Assembly: GCA_964393795.1 (NCBI GenBank)
Contig: CAYMWA010000194.1
Coordinates: forward strand, 1 to 6,021
Length of the DNA: 6,021 nucleotides
Source of the DNA: Chryseosolibacter sp964393795
Lineage (GTDB): Bacteria > Bacteroidota > Bacteroidia > Cytophagales > Cyclobacteriaceae
Direction: 5' to 3'
In this document: positions 1-6,010 of the stretch, one piece after another
Layout: each line of letters begins with the position of its first letter
Numbering within the stretch: position 1 is the first letter of the stretch
The notes under the pieces: generated by a model
Told to the model about the DNA's origin: nothing
Seen by the model: only the letters and a program-made list of their open reading frames with translations
Databases searched by the model: none
Translations under genes and position numbers: made by a program

Positions 1-133
1 AACCTGCAACCTGCAACCTGCAACTTGAAACCTGCAACCTGCAACCTGCAACCTACAACCTGCAACTTGCAACCTACAACTTGCAACCTGCAACTTGCAA
101 CCTGCAACTTGAACCCTGCAACCTCCAACCCCC
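1..133. repeat. Heptameric tandem repeat array, consensus AACCTGC, 19 units
   Basis: The period of seven is kept without any insertion or deletion from base 1 to base 133. Nine units are exactly AACCTGC, three are AACTTGC, two AACTTGA and two AACCTAC. The last three (113-133) are more degenerate: ACCCTGC, AACCTCC, AACCCCC. Variation is mostly at positions 4 (C/T), 6 (G/A) and 7 (C/A). Units 12-16 alternate the CT and TT forms, which gives a local 14-base period. The array is already in phase at base 1, so it probably continues outside the window. It ends one base before the stop codon of the minus-strand symporter gene, so it lies in that gene's 3' flank. Read in the sense of the gene, the unit is GTTGCAG or GTTGCAA. 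Heptamer repeats between genes are known in some bacteria, for example the STRR sequences of cyanobacteria. The function here is unknown. Confidence 0.97.
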
Positions 134-134
134 A

Positions 135-1808
135 CTACCAGAACACGAAATACAACACCGTCAGTATCGCACAAACCACGATCGCTCCGATGGTGAAGCT
201 ACCATGCGTTTTGAACATGTTGGTGTCGACTTCAAGGCCGCGCGGATTGTTCTTGCTAGCCGGGTCCATGATGCTGATAATGACCATCACCGCGACGACA
301 ATCAGGAACACAAAGCCCATCCTGTCGATAAACGGAATCTCGTACACCGCTGACTCAGGATTCAACGCAGCGAACCCGAATTGCTGCAGTATCGACACGT
401 CGACCCATGCGGGTAGGAATTTCAGGAGCAACGAAAGTGGGAACGTGATGAGGGCGGCGACGAGTGCGGCTCTTGCCGTGGTACGCTTCCAGAAAAAACC
501 GAGGACAAAAATGGCGAATATTCCCGGAGAGAGAAAACCTGTGTATTCCTGGATGTATTGAAAGCCTCCCTTTTTGTCGATTCCCATGAAGGGTGAAATC
601 ACCATCGCGATAATCATTGATATCACGATAGCAATCCGTCCCACAATCACCAATTGCTTTTCCGTTGCCTCTATCTTGAAGAACTTCTTATAGATATCCA
701 GGGTAAAGATGGTCGATATACTGTTGGCCTTTCCTGCCAACGACGCTACAATTGCGGCGGTGAGTGCGGCAAAGGCGAGACCCTTCAACCCTACCGGCAA
801 CAGGTTTAGCAAGACAGGATACGCCCTGTCCGGATTCAGTTCGCCAGCGTCAAGCATTTCGTTTTGGAACAATCCCTCCTGGTACAGCACATAAGCAGCG
901 ATGCCGGGCAGTACGACGATGATCGGCATGATCAACTTCAGGAATGCCGCAAAGAGAATTCCGTTCCTCGCCGTAGGCAGATCAGCACCCAATGCGCGCT
1001 GCGTGATGTATTGATTACATCCCCAATAGTTGAGATTGATGATCCACATGCCTCCCAACAAGATGGTTAAGCCCGGCAGATCAAGGTAGTTGGGATTACT
1101 CTGGTCGAACACCATGTGAAAATGGTCGTCCGCCTTATCCATCATCAACGCAAAACCATTGAGTATTCCGGTCGTTTGGTAATGATCGGATACAAGCTGA
1201 ATCGCCAGATAGGTGGTGGCCAGACCTCCCAGCGTTAGAAAAAATACCTGGATGACGTCCGTATAACCAATCACCTTCATTCCACCCAAAGTAATGAGGA
1301 TGGCAAATATCGCAAGCCCGACCATGCACCCATAGAAATCAAGTCCCGAGATCGTGCTTACCGCCAGCGCACCGAGGAAGAGGATAGAGGTCAGGTTGAC
1401 GATCACATAGAGAAGGAGCCAAAATACCGCCATGATTGTGCTTACCGTCGAGCTGTATCGCTGCGTCAAGAACTGTGGCATGGTGTAGATCTTGTTCTTC
1501 AGGTAGATGGGCATGAAGAAGATTGCCACGACAATGAGCGTCGCAGCAGCCATCCACTCATAGGTGGCAATGGCGAGTCCCATCTGGAATCCCGATCCTG
1601 ACATCCCGATAAATTGTTCCGCCGAAATGTTGGACGCGATCAACGAAGCCCCGATTGCCCACCACGTGAGTGCGCCTTCGGCCAGGAAGAAGTCTTTTGA
1701 GTCCGTTTCTGCTTTCTTTTTTTTGTGATAGATCCAGAATCCATAAAAAGCAACGATGGCGAAGTAAACAAGAAATACAGCGTAGTCAAGGAGTTGAAGT
1801 TCTTCCAT
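135..1808 (-). CDS. Sodium:solute symporter (SSS family, vSGLT-like sodium/sugar cotransporter)
   Basis: This 557-residue inner-membrane protein has about 14 hydrophobic segments and should couple Na+ entry to uptake of a solute, most likely a sugar. It resembles Vibrio vSGLT (543 residues) along its whole length, including a nearly identical stretch at residues 55-73 (SLIASNISAEQFIGMSGSG). Aligned from memory, the galactose-contacting residues of vSGLT are kept: N60, Q65, E84, N258, K291 and Q420, plus the inner-gate tyrosine as Y261. At the Na2 site A58, I61, A352 and S356 match, but vSGLT S364 is replaced by A355. The last segment ends at the C-terminal FVFW, without the extra C-terminal helix of vSGLT. 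The ATG at 1808 gives a sensible N-terminus just ahead of the first helix. No Shine-Dalgarno sequence is visible. A terminator separates it from mdh upstream, and no sugar-catabolism gene lies nearby, so the substrate is inferred only. Confidence 0.95.
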   Translation of the reverse strand: MEELQLLDYAVFLVYFAIVAFYGFWIYHKKKKAETDSKDFFLAEGALTWWAIGASLIASNISAEQFIGMSGSGFQMGLAIATYEWMAAATLIVVAIFFMPIYLKNKIYTMPQFLTQRYSSTVSTIMAVFWLLLYVIVNLTSILFLGALAVSTISGLDFYGCMVGLAIFAILITLGGMKVIGYTDVIQVFFLTLGGLATTYLAIQLVSDHYQTTGILNGFALMMDKADDHFHMVFDQSNPNYLDLPGLTILLGGMWIINLNYWGCNQYITQRALGADLPTARNGILFAAFLKLIMPIIVVLPGIAAYVLYQEGLFQNEMLDAGELNPDRAYPVLLNLLPVGLKGLAFAALTAAIVASLAGKANSISTIFTLDIYKKFFKIEATEKQLVIVGRIAIVISMIIAMVISPFMGIDKKGGFQYIQEYTGFLSPGIFAIFVLGFFWKRTTARAALVAALITFPLSLLLKFLPAWVDVSILQQFGFAALNPESAVYEIPFIDRMGFVFLIVVAVMVIISIMDPASKNNPRGLEVDTNMFKTHGSFTIGAIVVCAILTVLYFVFW

Positions 1809-1854
1809 ATGGAATCAGGTGGTTTGGTTGTCAAAAACAGATCGCCTGGATGGA

Positions 1855-1872
1855 TTCCTGAGTGATCAGGAA
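1855..1872. promoter_or_regulatory. Perfect inverted repeat in the symporter leader
   Basis: TTCCTGA (1855-1861) and TCAGGAA (1866-1872) are perfect inverted arms around a four-base centre. The site lies 46 bases upstream of the symporter ATG, in its 5' untranslated or promoter region. It could be an operator for a dimeric regulator or a small RNA hairpin. There is no T tract directly after it on the minus strand, so it is unlikely to be a terminator for that strand. Its regulatory role is inferred from symmetry and position only. Confidence 0.35.
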
Positions 1873-1900
1873 ATAAAAATGATGTTTTTTTTGAAAGAAG

Positions 1901-1929
1901 CAAAACTTTAGCTGGCTGGTGTCCAACAA
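1901..1929 (-). promoter_or_regulatory. Weak candidate promoter for the symporter gene
   Basis: The minus strand carries AAGTTTTG (1908 to 1901), one mismatch from the Bacteroidota -7 consensus TAnnTTTG. A TTG triplet lies 18 bases upstream (1929 to 1927), near the expected -33 position. The leader would be about 90 bases. The symporter needs its own promoter because a terminator lies between it and mdh, but this match is imperfect and could be chance. Confidence 0.3.
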
Positions 1930-1939
1930 CGCAGTGCAC

Positions 1940-1972
1940 AAAAAATGCTCCACGGTATCCGTGGAGCATTTT
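1940..1972 (-). terminator. Rho-independent terminator of mdh
   Basis: A perfect 14-base-pair stem (1942-1955 with 1959-1972; core GCTCCACGG/CCGTGGAGC) closes a three-base loop. On the minus strand the stem runs into six consecutive T residues (complement of the A run 1940-1945). It starts 18 bases after the mdh stop codon, which is the expected place. On the plus strand only four T residues follow the GC-rich part and no gene reads into it, so the minus strand is the working direction. It should insulate the symporter gene from mdh transcription. Confidence 0.93.
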
Positions 1973-1990
1973 GGAAAGTTGTGCCGGGTA

Positions 1991-2920
1991 CTAACCCAAA
2001 CGGTTGAGCACCTGCATTACCTCCGCCACTGCTTTGCGGCTGGCTTCGAGCAGGCCTTTCTCCTCGCTGTTGAGGTCGAGCTCAATGATCTTTTCAATAC
2101 CGTTCTTGCCCAGGATAACGGGTACGCCCAGATAGCAATCGCTGATGCCGTATTCGCCTTCGAGCTTGACGCATACTGGAAAAACACGACGCTGGTCTTT
2201 GACAATGGCCTCGACCATCTGCGCGGCCGCAGCTCCTGGCGCATACCACGCTGATGTGCCCATGAGTTTCACCAACTCTCCGCCGCCCACTTTGGTGCGC
2301 TCAAGAATTGCAGTCAGTTTGTCTTTGTCGATGAGTTCGGTTACCGGAATACCGCCTACCGTGGTGTACCGCGGCAGCGGAACCATGGTGTCGCCATGAC
2401 CGCCCATCAATACCGCCTGAATGTCTTTAGGAGAAACGTTGAGCGCTTCTGCAAGAAAAGCGCGATACCGACCTGTATCCAGAATTCCGGCCATCCCCAT
2501 CACCCTGTTGCGCGGAAAGTTCGAAGTCAGGTGCGCCTGATAGGTCATGACATCAAGCGGATTGGATACCACAATGATGATGGCATCGGGCGAATGCCGC
2601 ACTACATTTTCGGTCACTGTCTTCACAATTCCTGCATTGGTGCCGATAAGGTCATCGCGGCTCATGCCAGGCTTGCGCGGCAATCCGGAAGTGATCACCA
2701 CCACATCCGATCCGGCGCTCTTCGAATAGTCATTCGTCGCGCCGATGGTCCGGGTGTCATACAGGTTAATGGGCGCTTTTTGCCAGATATCAAGTGATTT
2801 CCCTTCAGCCAGCCCTTCCTTGATGTCTATCAGTACAACTTCGTTTGCGATTTCCCGGTACGCGAGCACATCGGCGCATGTAGCACCAACATTACCAGCG
2901 CCAACTACTGTAACTTTCAT
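1991..2920 (-). CDS. mdh: Malate dehydrogenase (NAD-dependent, LDH-like type)
   Basis: The enzyme interconverts malate and oxaloacetate with NAD+/NADH in the cytoplasm as part of the TCA cycle. The 309-residue length is normal for LDH-like bacterial malate dehydrogenases. The N-terminal Rossmann motif GAGNVG is at residues 7-12, and D32 at the end of strand 2 fits NAD rather than NADP. The active-site loop has R82 and R88 (PRKPGMSR); an arginine at 82, where lactate dehydrogenases carry glutamine, favours malate/oxaloacetate. N120 (SNPLD), R151 (DTGR), H175 (GGHGD) and D148, the partner of the catalytic histidine, are all present. The ATG at 2920 begins directly at the first strand (MKVTVVG). 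No good Shine-Dalgarno sequence is seen. It follows tilS on the same strand after 148 bases and ends in a strong terminator. Nothing looks broken or unusual. Confidence 0.97.
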   Translation of the reverse strand: MKVTVVGAGNVGATCADVLAYREIANEVVLIDIKEGLAEGKSLDIWQKAPINLYDTRTIGATNDYSKSAGSDVVVITSGLPRKPGMSRDDLIGTNAGIVKTVTENVVRHSPDAIIIVVSNPLDVMTYQAHLTSNFPRNRVMGMAGILDTGRYRAFLAEALNVSPKDIQAVLMGGHGDTMVPLPRYTTVGGIPVTELIDKDKLTAILERTKVGGGELVKLMGTSAWYAPGAAAAQMVEAIVKDQRRVFPVCVKLEGEYGISDCYLGVPVILGKNGIEKIIELDLNSEEKGLLEASRKAVAEVMQVLNRLG

Positions 2921-3017
2921 AATTTATCTGAATTTTAGGTTTAGCGGTAAGACGGCAAAGCTGCCCACCTTTGTATGTGTGTATGTATTAATATCCGACG
3001 CGACAAGTATGATCGTC

Positions 3018-3043
3018 ACAACGGTCGAATTCCGTTACAACGG
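3018..3043. promoter_or_regulatory. Cluster of AACGG/CCGTT inverted and direct repeats upstream of mdh
   Basis: AACGG occurs at 3020-3024 and 3039-3043, with its reverse complement CCGTT at 3032-3036 between them. The two direct copies extend to ACAACGG (3018-3024 and 3037-3043), exactly 19 bases apart. The cluster lies about 100 bases before the mdh start and just after the end of tilS. It could be a regulator-binding site or a weak hairpin. No T tract follows, so it is a poor candidate for a tilS terminator. The function is inferred only. Confidence 0.3.
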
Positions 3044-3068
3044 CGCCAATTTATCAATAACCGCGGAT

Positions 3069-4406
3069 TTAAGAAACAGTTTTTTCATCGCGTTGCTTGA
3101 TCAGCAGTATCCTTTTGGTGGCATCCGTGACCTTGTAACGGTCACTGATACGCAGACCCACGATCCATACTATATCACGTCCTGACACCAGCACCGTTAC
3201 ATCCGCTTTGCTGTTAAAGGGAATTTTAAGATCGATCAGGAAATCGCTCACCTTCTTGTCCTGCGCCATTCCCAGCGGCGCAAAATAGTCGCCCGCCTCC
3301 CACCGTCGCCACACCAGCGGAAATGTGAGCCGGTCTGCATCGAGTTGTGCCAACGACGAATCTTTCACCAGTTCGAAGCCGTCGCGTCCTACTTCGCTCA
3401 GCGAAAGCACAAACGGAGGCCGCCCTGCCTGACGCTGGTCCTTTTCAATGACGAGGCTTTCAAATGTCGACGGCTCCCGGTGTTCAATAATATAGTGGGT
3501 ACGATCAACCACTAACCGATGCGTTGCCGAAGTAAATATTTTTCCCGCTTGATGGTCTTCGACAATCTTGCGGCACTGATCATATCGGAAGTCCATGTCC
3601 TTGATCAGCTCCCACAGCAATACGCCGGGTGATGGCGAAGCGCGAACCTGTAGCATGTCTATTCGCACCGTACCGTCATCGCGGACCTCGACCGCCTTGT
3701 GCCGGAAGATCTCCAGGTAGGCATGCATGAGGTCACGGGCACCCAGAAGCCGGTCGCGCGTGTCTCGAAACCCTGATTCGAATGCAGGATTCAACTCCTC
3801 CATTCTGGGCAGCAGCTGATGTCTCACAAAATTGCGTTGATATTCGTCGGAGGCATTGCTCGCATCCTCTCGCCACTCGACGTTTTCCCCGGCAGCATAA
3901 GCAGCGATCATTTTGCGGGTGGCAAACAGCATTGGGCGGATGATATTGCCCTTCCTGACGGCAACGCCGCTAAAGCCGTCGATGCCCGTGCCGCGAATTA
4001 AATTTAAGAAAACGCCCTCCGTAACGTCCGAGAAATGGTGGGCCGTAGCAAGGAGGTCACCACGTTGCGCCCGTAACAGTTCGTCAAACCAGTCGTAGCG
4101 AAGTTCACGCGCGGCCATCTGCGTAGAGATGCCCTGCGTGCGCGCATAGTCTGCGGTATCAAATCGCTTCACAAAAAAGGGAACTCCCCATCGCGCACAC
4201 GCAGCACGGACAAACGCTTCGTCAGCATCCGCCTCCTTGCCGCGGAGTTGAAAGTTGCAATGCGCGACAGCGACGGAAAAGCCGGCACGTCGCATCATAT
4301 GAAACATTACCATCGAATCGAGGCCACCGCTCACCGCCAGAAGTATTTTATCAGTAGTTTTGCACAGCGCGTGCTCCCCGATGTGGTTTAATAATTGCTG
4401 TAGCAC
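3069..4406 (-). CDS. tilS: tRNA(Ile)-lysidine synthetase
   Basis: TilS uses ATP to attach lysine to the wobble cytidine (C34) of tRNA-Ile2, so that the anticodon reads AUA as isoleucine. It is a soluble, normally essential enzyme. The N-terminal PP-loop ATPase motif SGGLDS is at residues 26-31 and is preceded by KILLAV. The second family motif region is at 121-143 (TAHHFSDVTEG, then NLIRGTGIDG). It deviates from the usual HH-x-[DN]-D-x-x-E-T pattern, with S126 for the first acidic or amide residue and G131 for the threonine. The C-terminal TilS domain is clear (RRWEAGDYFAPLGM at 367-380, KKVSDFLID at 384-392, VWIVGLRISDRYKVT at 413-427). The length of 445 suits the family. The start is GTG: in-frame stops TGA and TAA lie just upstream, and no ATG comes before the PP-loop. 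It is divergent from the OstA-like gene across 21 bases. Confidence 0.96.
   Translation of the reverse strand: MLQQLLNHIGEHALCKTTDKILLAVSGGLDSMVMFHMMRRAGFSVAVAHCNFQLRGKEADADEAFVRAACARWGVPFFVKRFDTADYARTQGISTQMAARELRYDWFDELLRAQRGDLLATAHHFSDVTEGVFLNLIRGTGIDGFSGVAVRKGNIIRPMLFATRKMIAAYAAGENVEWREDASNASDEYQRNFVRHQLLPRMEELNPAFESGFRDTRDRLLGARDLMHAYLEIFRHKAVEVRDDGTVRIDMLQVRASPSPGVLLWELIKDMDFRYDQCRKIVEDHQAGKIFTSATHRLVVDRTHYIIEHREPSTFESLVIEKDQRQAGRPPFVLSLSEVGRDGFELVKDSSLAQLDADRLTFPLVWRRWEAGDYFAPLGMAQDKKVSDFLIDLKIPFNSKADVTVLVSGRDIVWIVGLRISDRYKVTDATKRILLIKQRDEKTVS
4355..4362 (+). promoter_or_regulatory. Candidate -7 box for the OstA-like gene, inside tilS
   Basis: TAGTTTTG is an exact match to the Bacteroidota -7 consensus TAnnTTTG. 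It points toward the plus-strand gene and would give a leader of about 60 bases. It lies within the tilS coding region, as it must given the 21-base intergenic gap. I see no good TTG about 20 bases upstream, so only half of a promoter is supported. Confidence 0.35.
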
Positions 4407-4410
4407 GCTC

Positions 4411-4418
4411 CAAATTTA
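4411..4418 (-). promoter_or_regulatory. Candidate -7 box for tilS giving a nearly leaderless mRNA
   Basis: On the minus strand TAAATTTG (4418 to 4411) matches TAnnTTTG exactly and ends four bases before the GTG start of tilS. If active, transcription would start at or next to the GTG, giving a leaderless or nearly leaderless message. The GGAG at 4411-4408 is too close to the GTG to act as a normal ribosome-binding site. No clear -33 TTG lies at the right distance, and the region is AT-rich, so chance is possible. Confidence 0.35.
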
Positions 4419-4427
4419 TCATTTACA

Positions 4428-5981
4428 ATGAACGTTTCGCGCGTAGCACCGATTATTCACAGGTTTTTTGCCGCCTGCGTGCTGCTGGCCCTGGCAACGG
4501 CAGCACACGGACAGAAGCGTGTAAAACTGCGAGACGCCGATGAACTGCGCTCCGGAGGCAGAGGGATGCAGCGTCTGATCGGGAATGTCGTCTTTGAACA
4601 GAACCAGACCACCATCTACTGCGATTCCGCTCACTTTTTCCGCGGAGAGAATTCAGTCGAAGCCTTCGGGCGGGTGCGCATCGTCGAAGGCGATTCTATT
4701 ACCATCACCGGGTCGCGCCTCACCTACAACGGCGATACGAAAACGGCAAAACTCCGACGAAATGTGGTGTTCGTCAAACTGGCTACTGCCACACTTTATA
4801 CGGACAATCTCGACTATGCCCGCCCCTCTAACCTCGCCTACTACTTCAATGGCGGAAGGCTCGTCGACAGTATTAATGTGCTGACCAGCAAGAAGGGCTA
4901 CTATGACGCCACCACCAACCTGGCCTCATTCAAAGGTAACGTGGTGGTGACAAATCCGGACTATACCATGTACGCAGACAGCATGCAGTATAATTCCCGA
5001 ACAAAAGAAATCTATTTTGTCTCGGAAACCACAGTCGTCAACAAAGACAGCAGCACCGCCGTGTACCAAGGCGGAAAATACAACACCATTACAAAAGTTT
5101 CGGACTTGCATGAAGGTGTCGGCGAATCGGAAGACTACATCATCGAAGGTGACGAATACGATCTTGATGCCGTCCGCAACGTGGCACGCGTAAGGGGAAA
5201 TGTGGTGATGACTTCCAAAAAAGAAAAACTCACGATCTATGGCCAGGCATCCGACTACTTCCGCGACCTCGGCATTACCAAAGTGTACAACAAAGCCTTT
5301 ATCGCAAAAATCACCGACGACAACGACACGCTTTTTATGTCGGCCGACACCCTCGTCTCGATCGACAGTGATGACCCTGCCAAAAAGCGAATCCTGGCCT
5401 ATCACAATGTCAAAATCTATAAACAGGACCTTCAGGGCATTGCCGACTCGCTGGTGTATCGCACGGCTGACTCGACCATCTATTTCTACGACGACCCGGT
5501 GTTGTGGACGGAGGGCAATCAACTTACCGCCGACTCCATCAGTATGTTAATCGAAAACAACACGATCAGCCGTATGTTTTTGATCGACAACGCCTTCGTC
5601 ATCTCGCAGGATACGCTGCGAAATTTCAATCAGATCAAAGGTCGCGAAATGACGACGTTCTTTTCAAATGGCAAGATCAACCAGGTCATCGTCGAAGGAA
5701 ACGGGGAAAGTCTCTACTTCGCACTTGATGAAGATAATCAGGGGTTGATGGGCATGAACAAGATCATTTGCAGCAACATCACCATCCGGTTCAAGGACGG
5801 AAAAGTCAACAACCTTAGCTTTTATGTGAAACCCGAGGCCAGCTTTATTCCACCCCATGAACTGAAGGAAGAACAAAAGACACTCAAGGGCTTTGAATGG
5901 CGGGCACCCGCAAAGCCCACACGCGACGCCGTCGTCAAGACGGAAATAAAGCCCGATCCGTATCTGGAATTGGAAAATTAG
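4428..5981 (+). CDS. OstA-like periplasmic protein (LptA/LptD-N fold)
   Basis: This 517-residue protein most resembles the OstA-like proteins of Bacteroidota, related to LptA and the N-terminal domain of LptD. Such proteins are thought to carry lipopolysaccharide across the periplasm; that role is inferred here. Residues 1-28 are a Sec signal peptide: a basic start, the hydrophobic stretch FFAACVLLALATAA, and cleavage after AHG-28. The rest is rich in beta-strand-like repeats of the form x-N-V-V-F followed by polar strands. The NV pairs fall at 53, 112, 171, 258 and 327, the first three exactly 59 residues apart. No transmembrane beta-barrel domain of LptD length follows, so it is not a full LptD. 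The C-terminal tail (about 478-517) is charged and proline-containing. The ATG at 4428 has an A/T-rich upstream region with no Shine-Dalgarno sequence. The last codons and the stop lie in a heptamer-like repeat. Confidence 0.87.
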   Translation: MNVSRVAPIIHRFFAACVLLALATAAHGQKRVKLRDADELRSGGRGMQRLIGNVVFEQNQTTIYCDSAHFFRGENSVEAFGRVRIVEGDSITITGSRLTYNGDTKTAKLRRNVVFVKLATATLYTDNLDYARPSNLAYYFNGGRLVDSINVLTSKKGYYDATTNLASFKGNVVVTNPDYTMYADSMQYNSRTKEIYFVSETTVVNKDSSTAVYQGGKYNTITKVSDLHEGVGESEDYIIEGDEYDLDAVRNVARVRGNVVMTSKKEKLTIYGQASDYFRDLGITKVYNKAFIAKITDDNDTLFMSADTLVSIDSDDPAKKRILAYHNVKIYKQDLQGIADSLVYRTADSTIYFYDDPVLWTEGNQLTADSISMLIENNTISRMFLIDNAFVISQDTLRNFNQIKGREMTTFFSNGKINQVIVEGNGESLYFALDEDNQGLMGMNKIICSNITIRFKDGKVNNLSFYVKPEASFIPPHELKEEQKTLKGFEWRAPAKPTRDAVVKTEIKPDPYLELEN

Positions 5982-6010
5982 AAATTGGTCATTGGAAATG
6001 AGTAGTTGAG
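5968..6010 (+). repeat. Degenerate heptamer repeat (ATTGG core) across the stop codon of the OstA-like gene
   Basis: After an initial AATTGGA (5968-5974) and one extra base, the sequence reads in sevens: AATTAGA (5976), AATTGGT (5983), CATTGGA (5990), AATGAGT (5997), AGTTGAG (6004). The ATTGG core appears at 5969, 5984 and 5991. The last codons (GAA TTG GAA AAT) and the TAG stop of the upstream gene lie in it. It is short and degenerate, and the last two units are weak. The period and the position at a gene 3' end resemble the array at 1-133. Confidence 0.55.

Noticed and set aside
1..133. CRISPR array
   Set aside because: Units are seven bases with no unique spacers of 25-40 bases, and no cas genes are present.
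25..561. Plus-strand open frame whose N-terminus is a seven-residue peptide repeat (PTTCNLQ type)
   Set aside because: The peptide repeat is only the heptamer DNA array read in frame, and the rest is antisense to the well-conserved symporter gene.
1991..2920. Lactate dehydrogenase as the identity of this LDH/MDH-family gene
   Set aside because: The substrate-specificity position carries arginine (R82), as in malate dehydrogenases, not the glutamine of lactate dehydrogenases.
2956..2963. Promoter -7 box for mdh (CAGCTTTG on the minus strand)
   Set aside because: It has one mismatch to TAnnTTTG and no TTG at the right distance upstream, so it is not better than chance.
2745..3185. Plus-strand open frame spanning the mdh-tilS gap
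   Set aside because: It overlaps both conserved minus-strand genes, and its sequence shows no recognisable family or start signal.
4467..4478. Lipobox (FAAC, Cys17) making the OstA-like protein a lipoprotein
   Set aside because: The cysteine lies within the hydrophobic core of the signal peptide with a further hydrophobic stretch after it. Cleavage after AHG-28 fits much better.
4926..5522. 198-residue minus-strand open frame opposite the OstA-like gene
   Set aside because: It is antisense to a gene with a signal peptide and family features. Its composition is that of a shadow frame, and no domain is recognisable.
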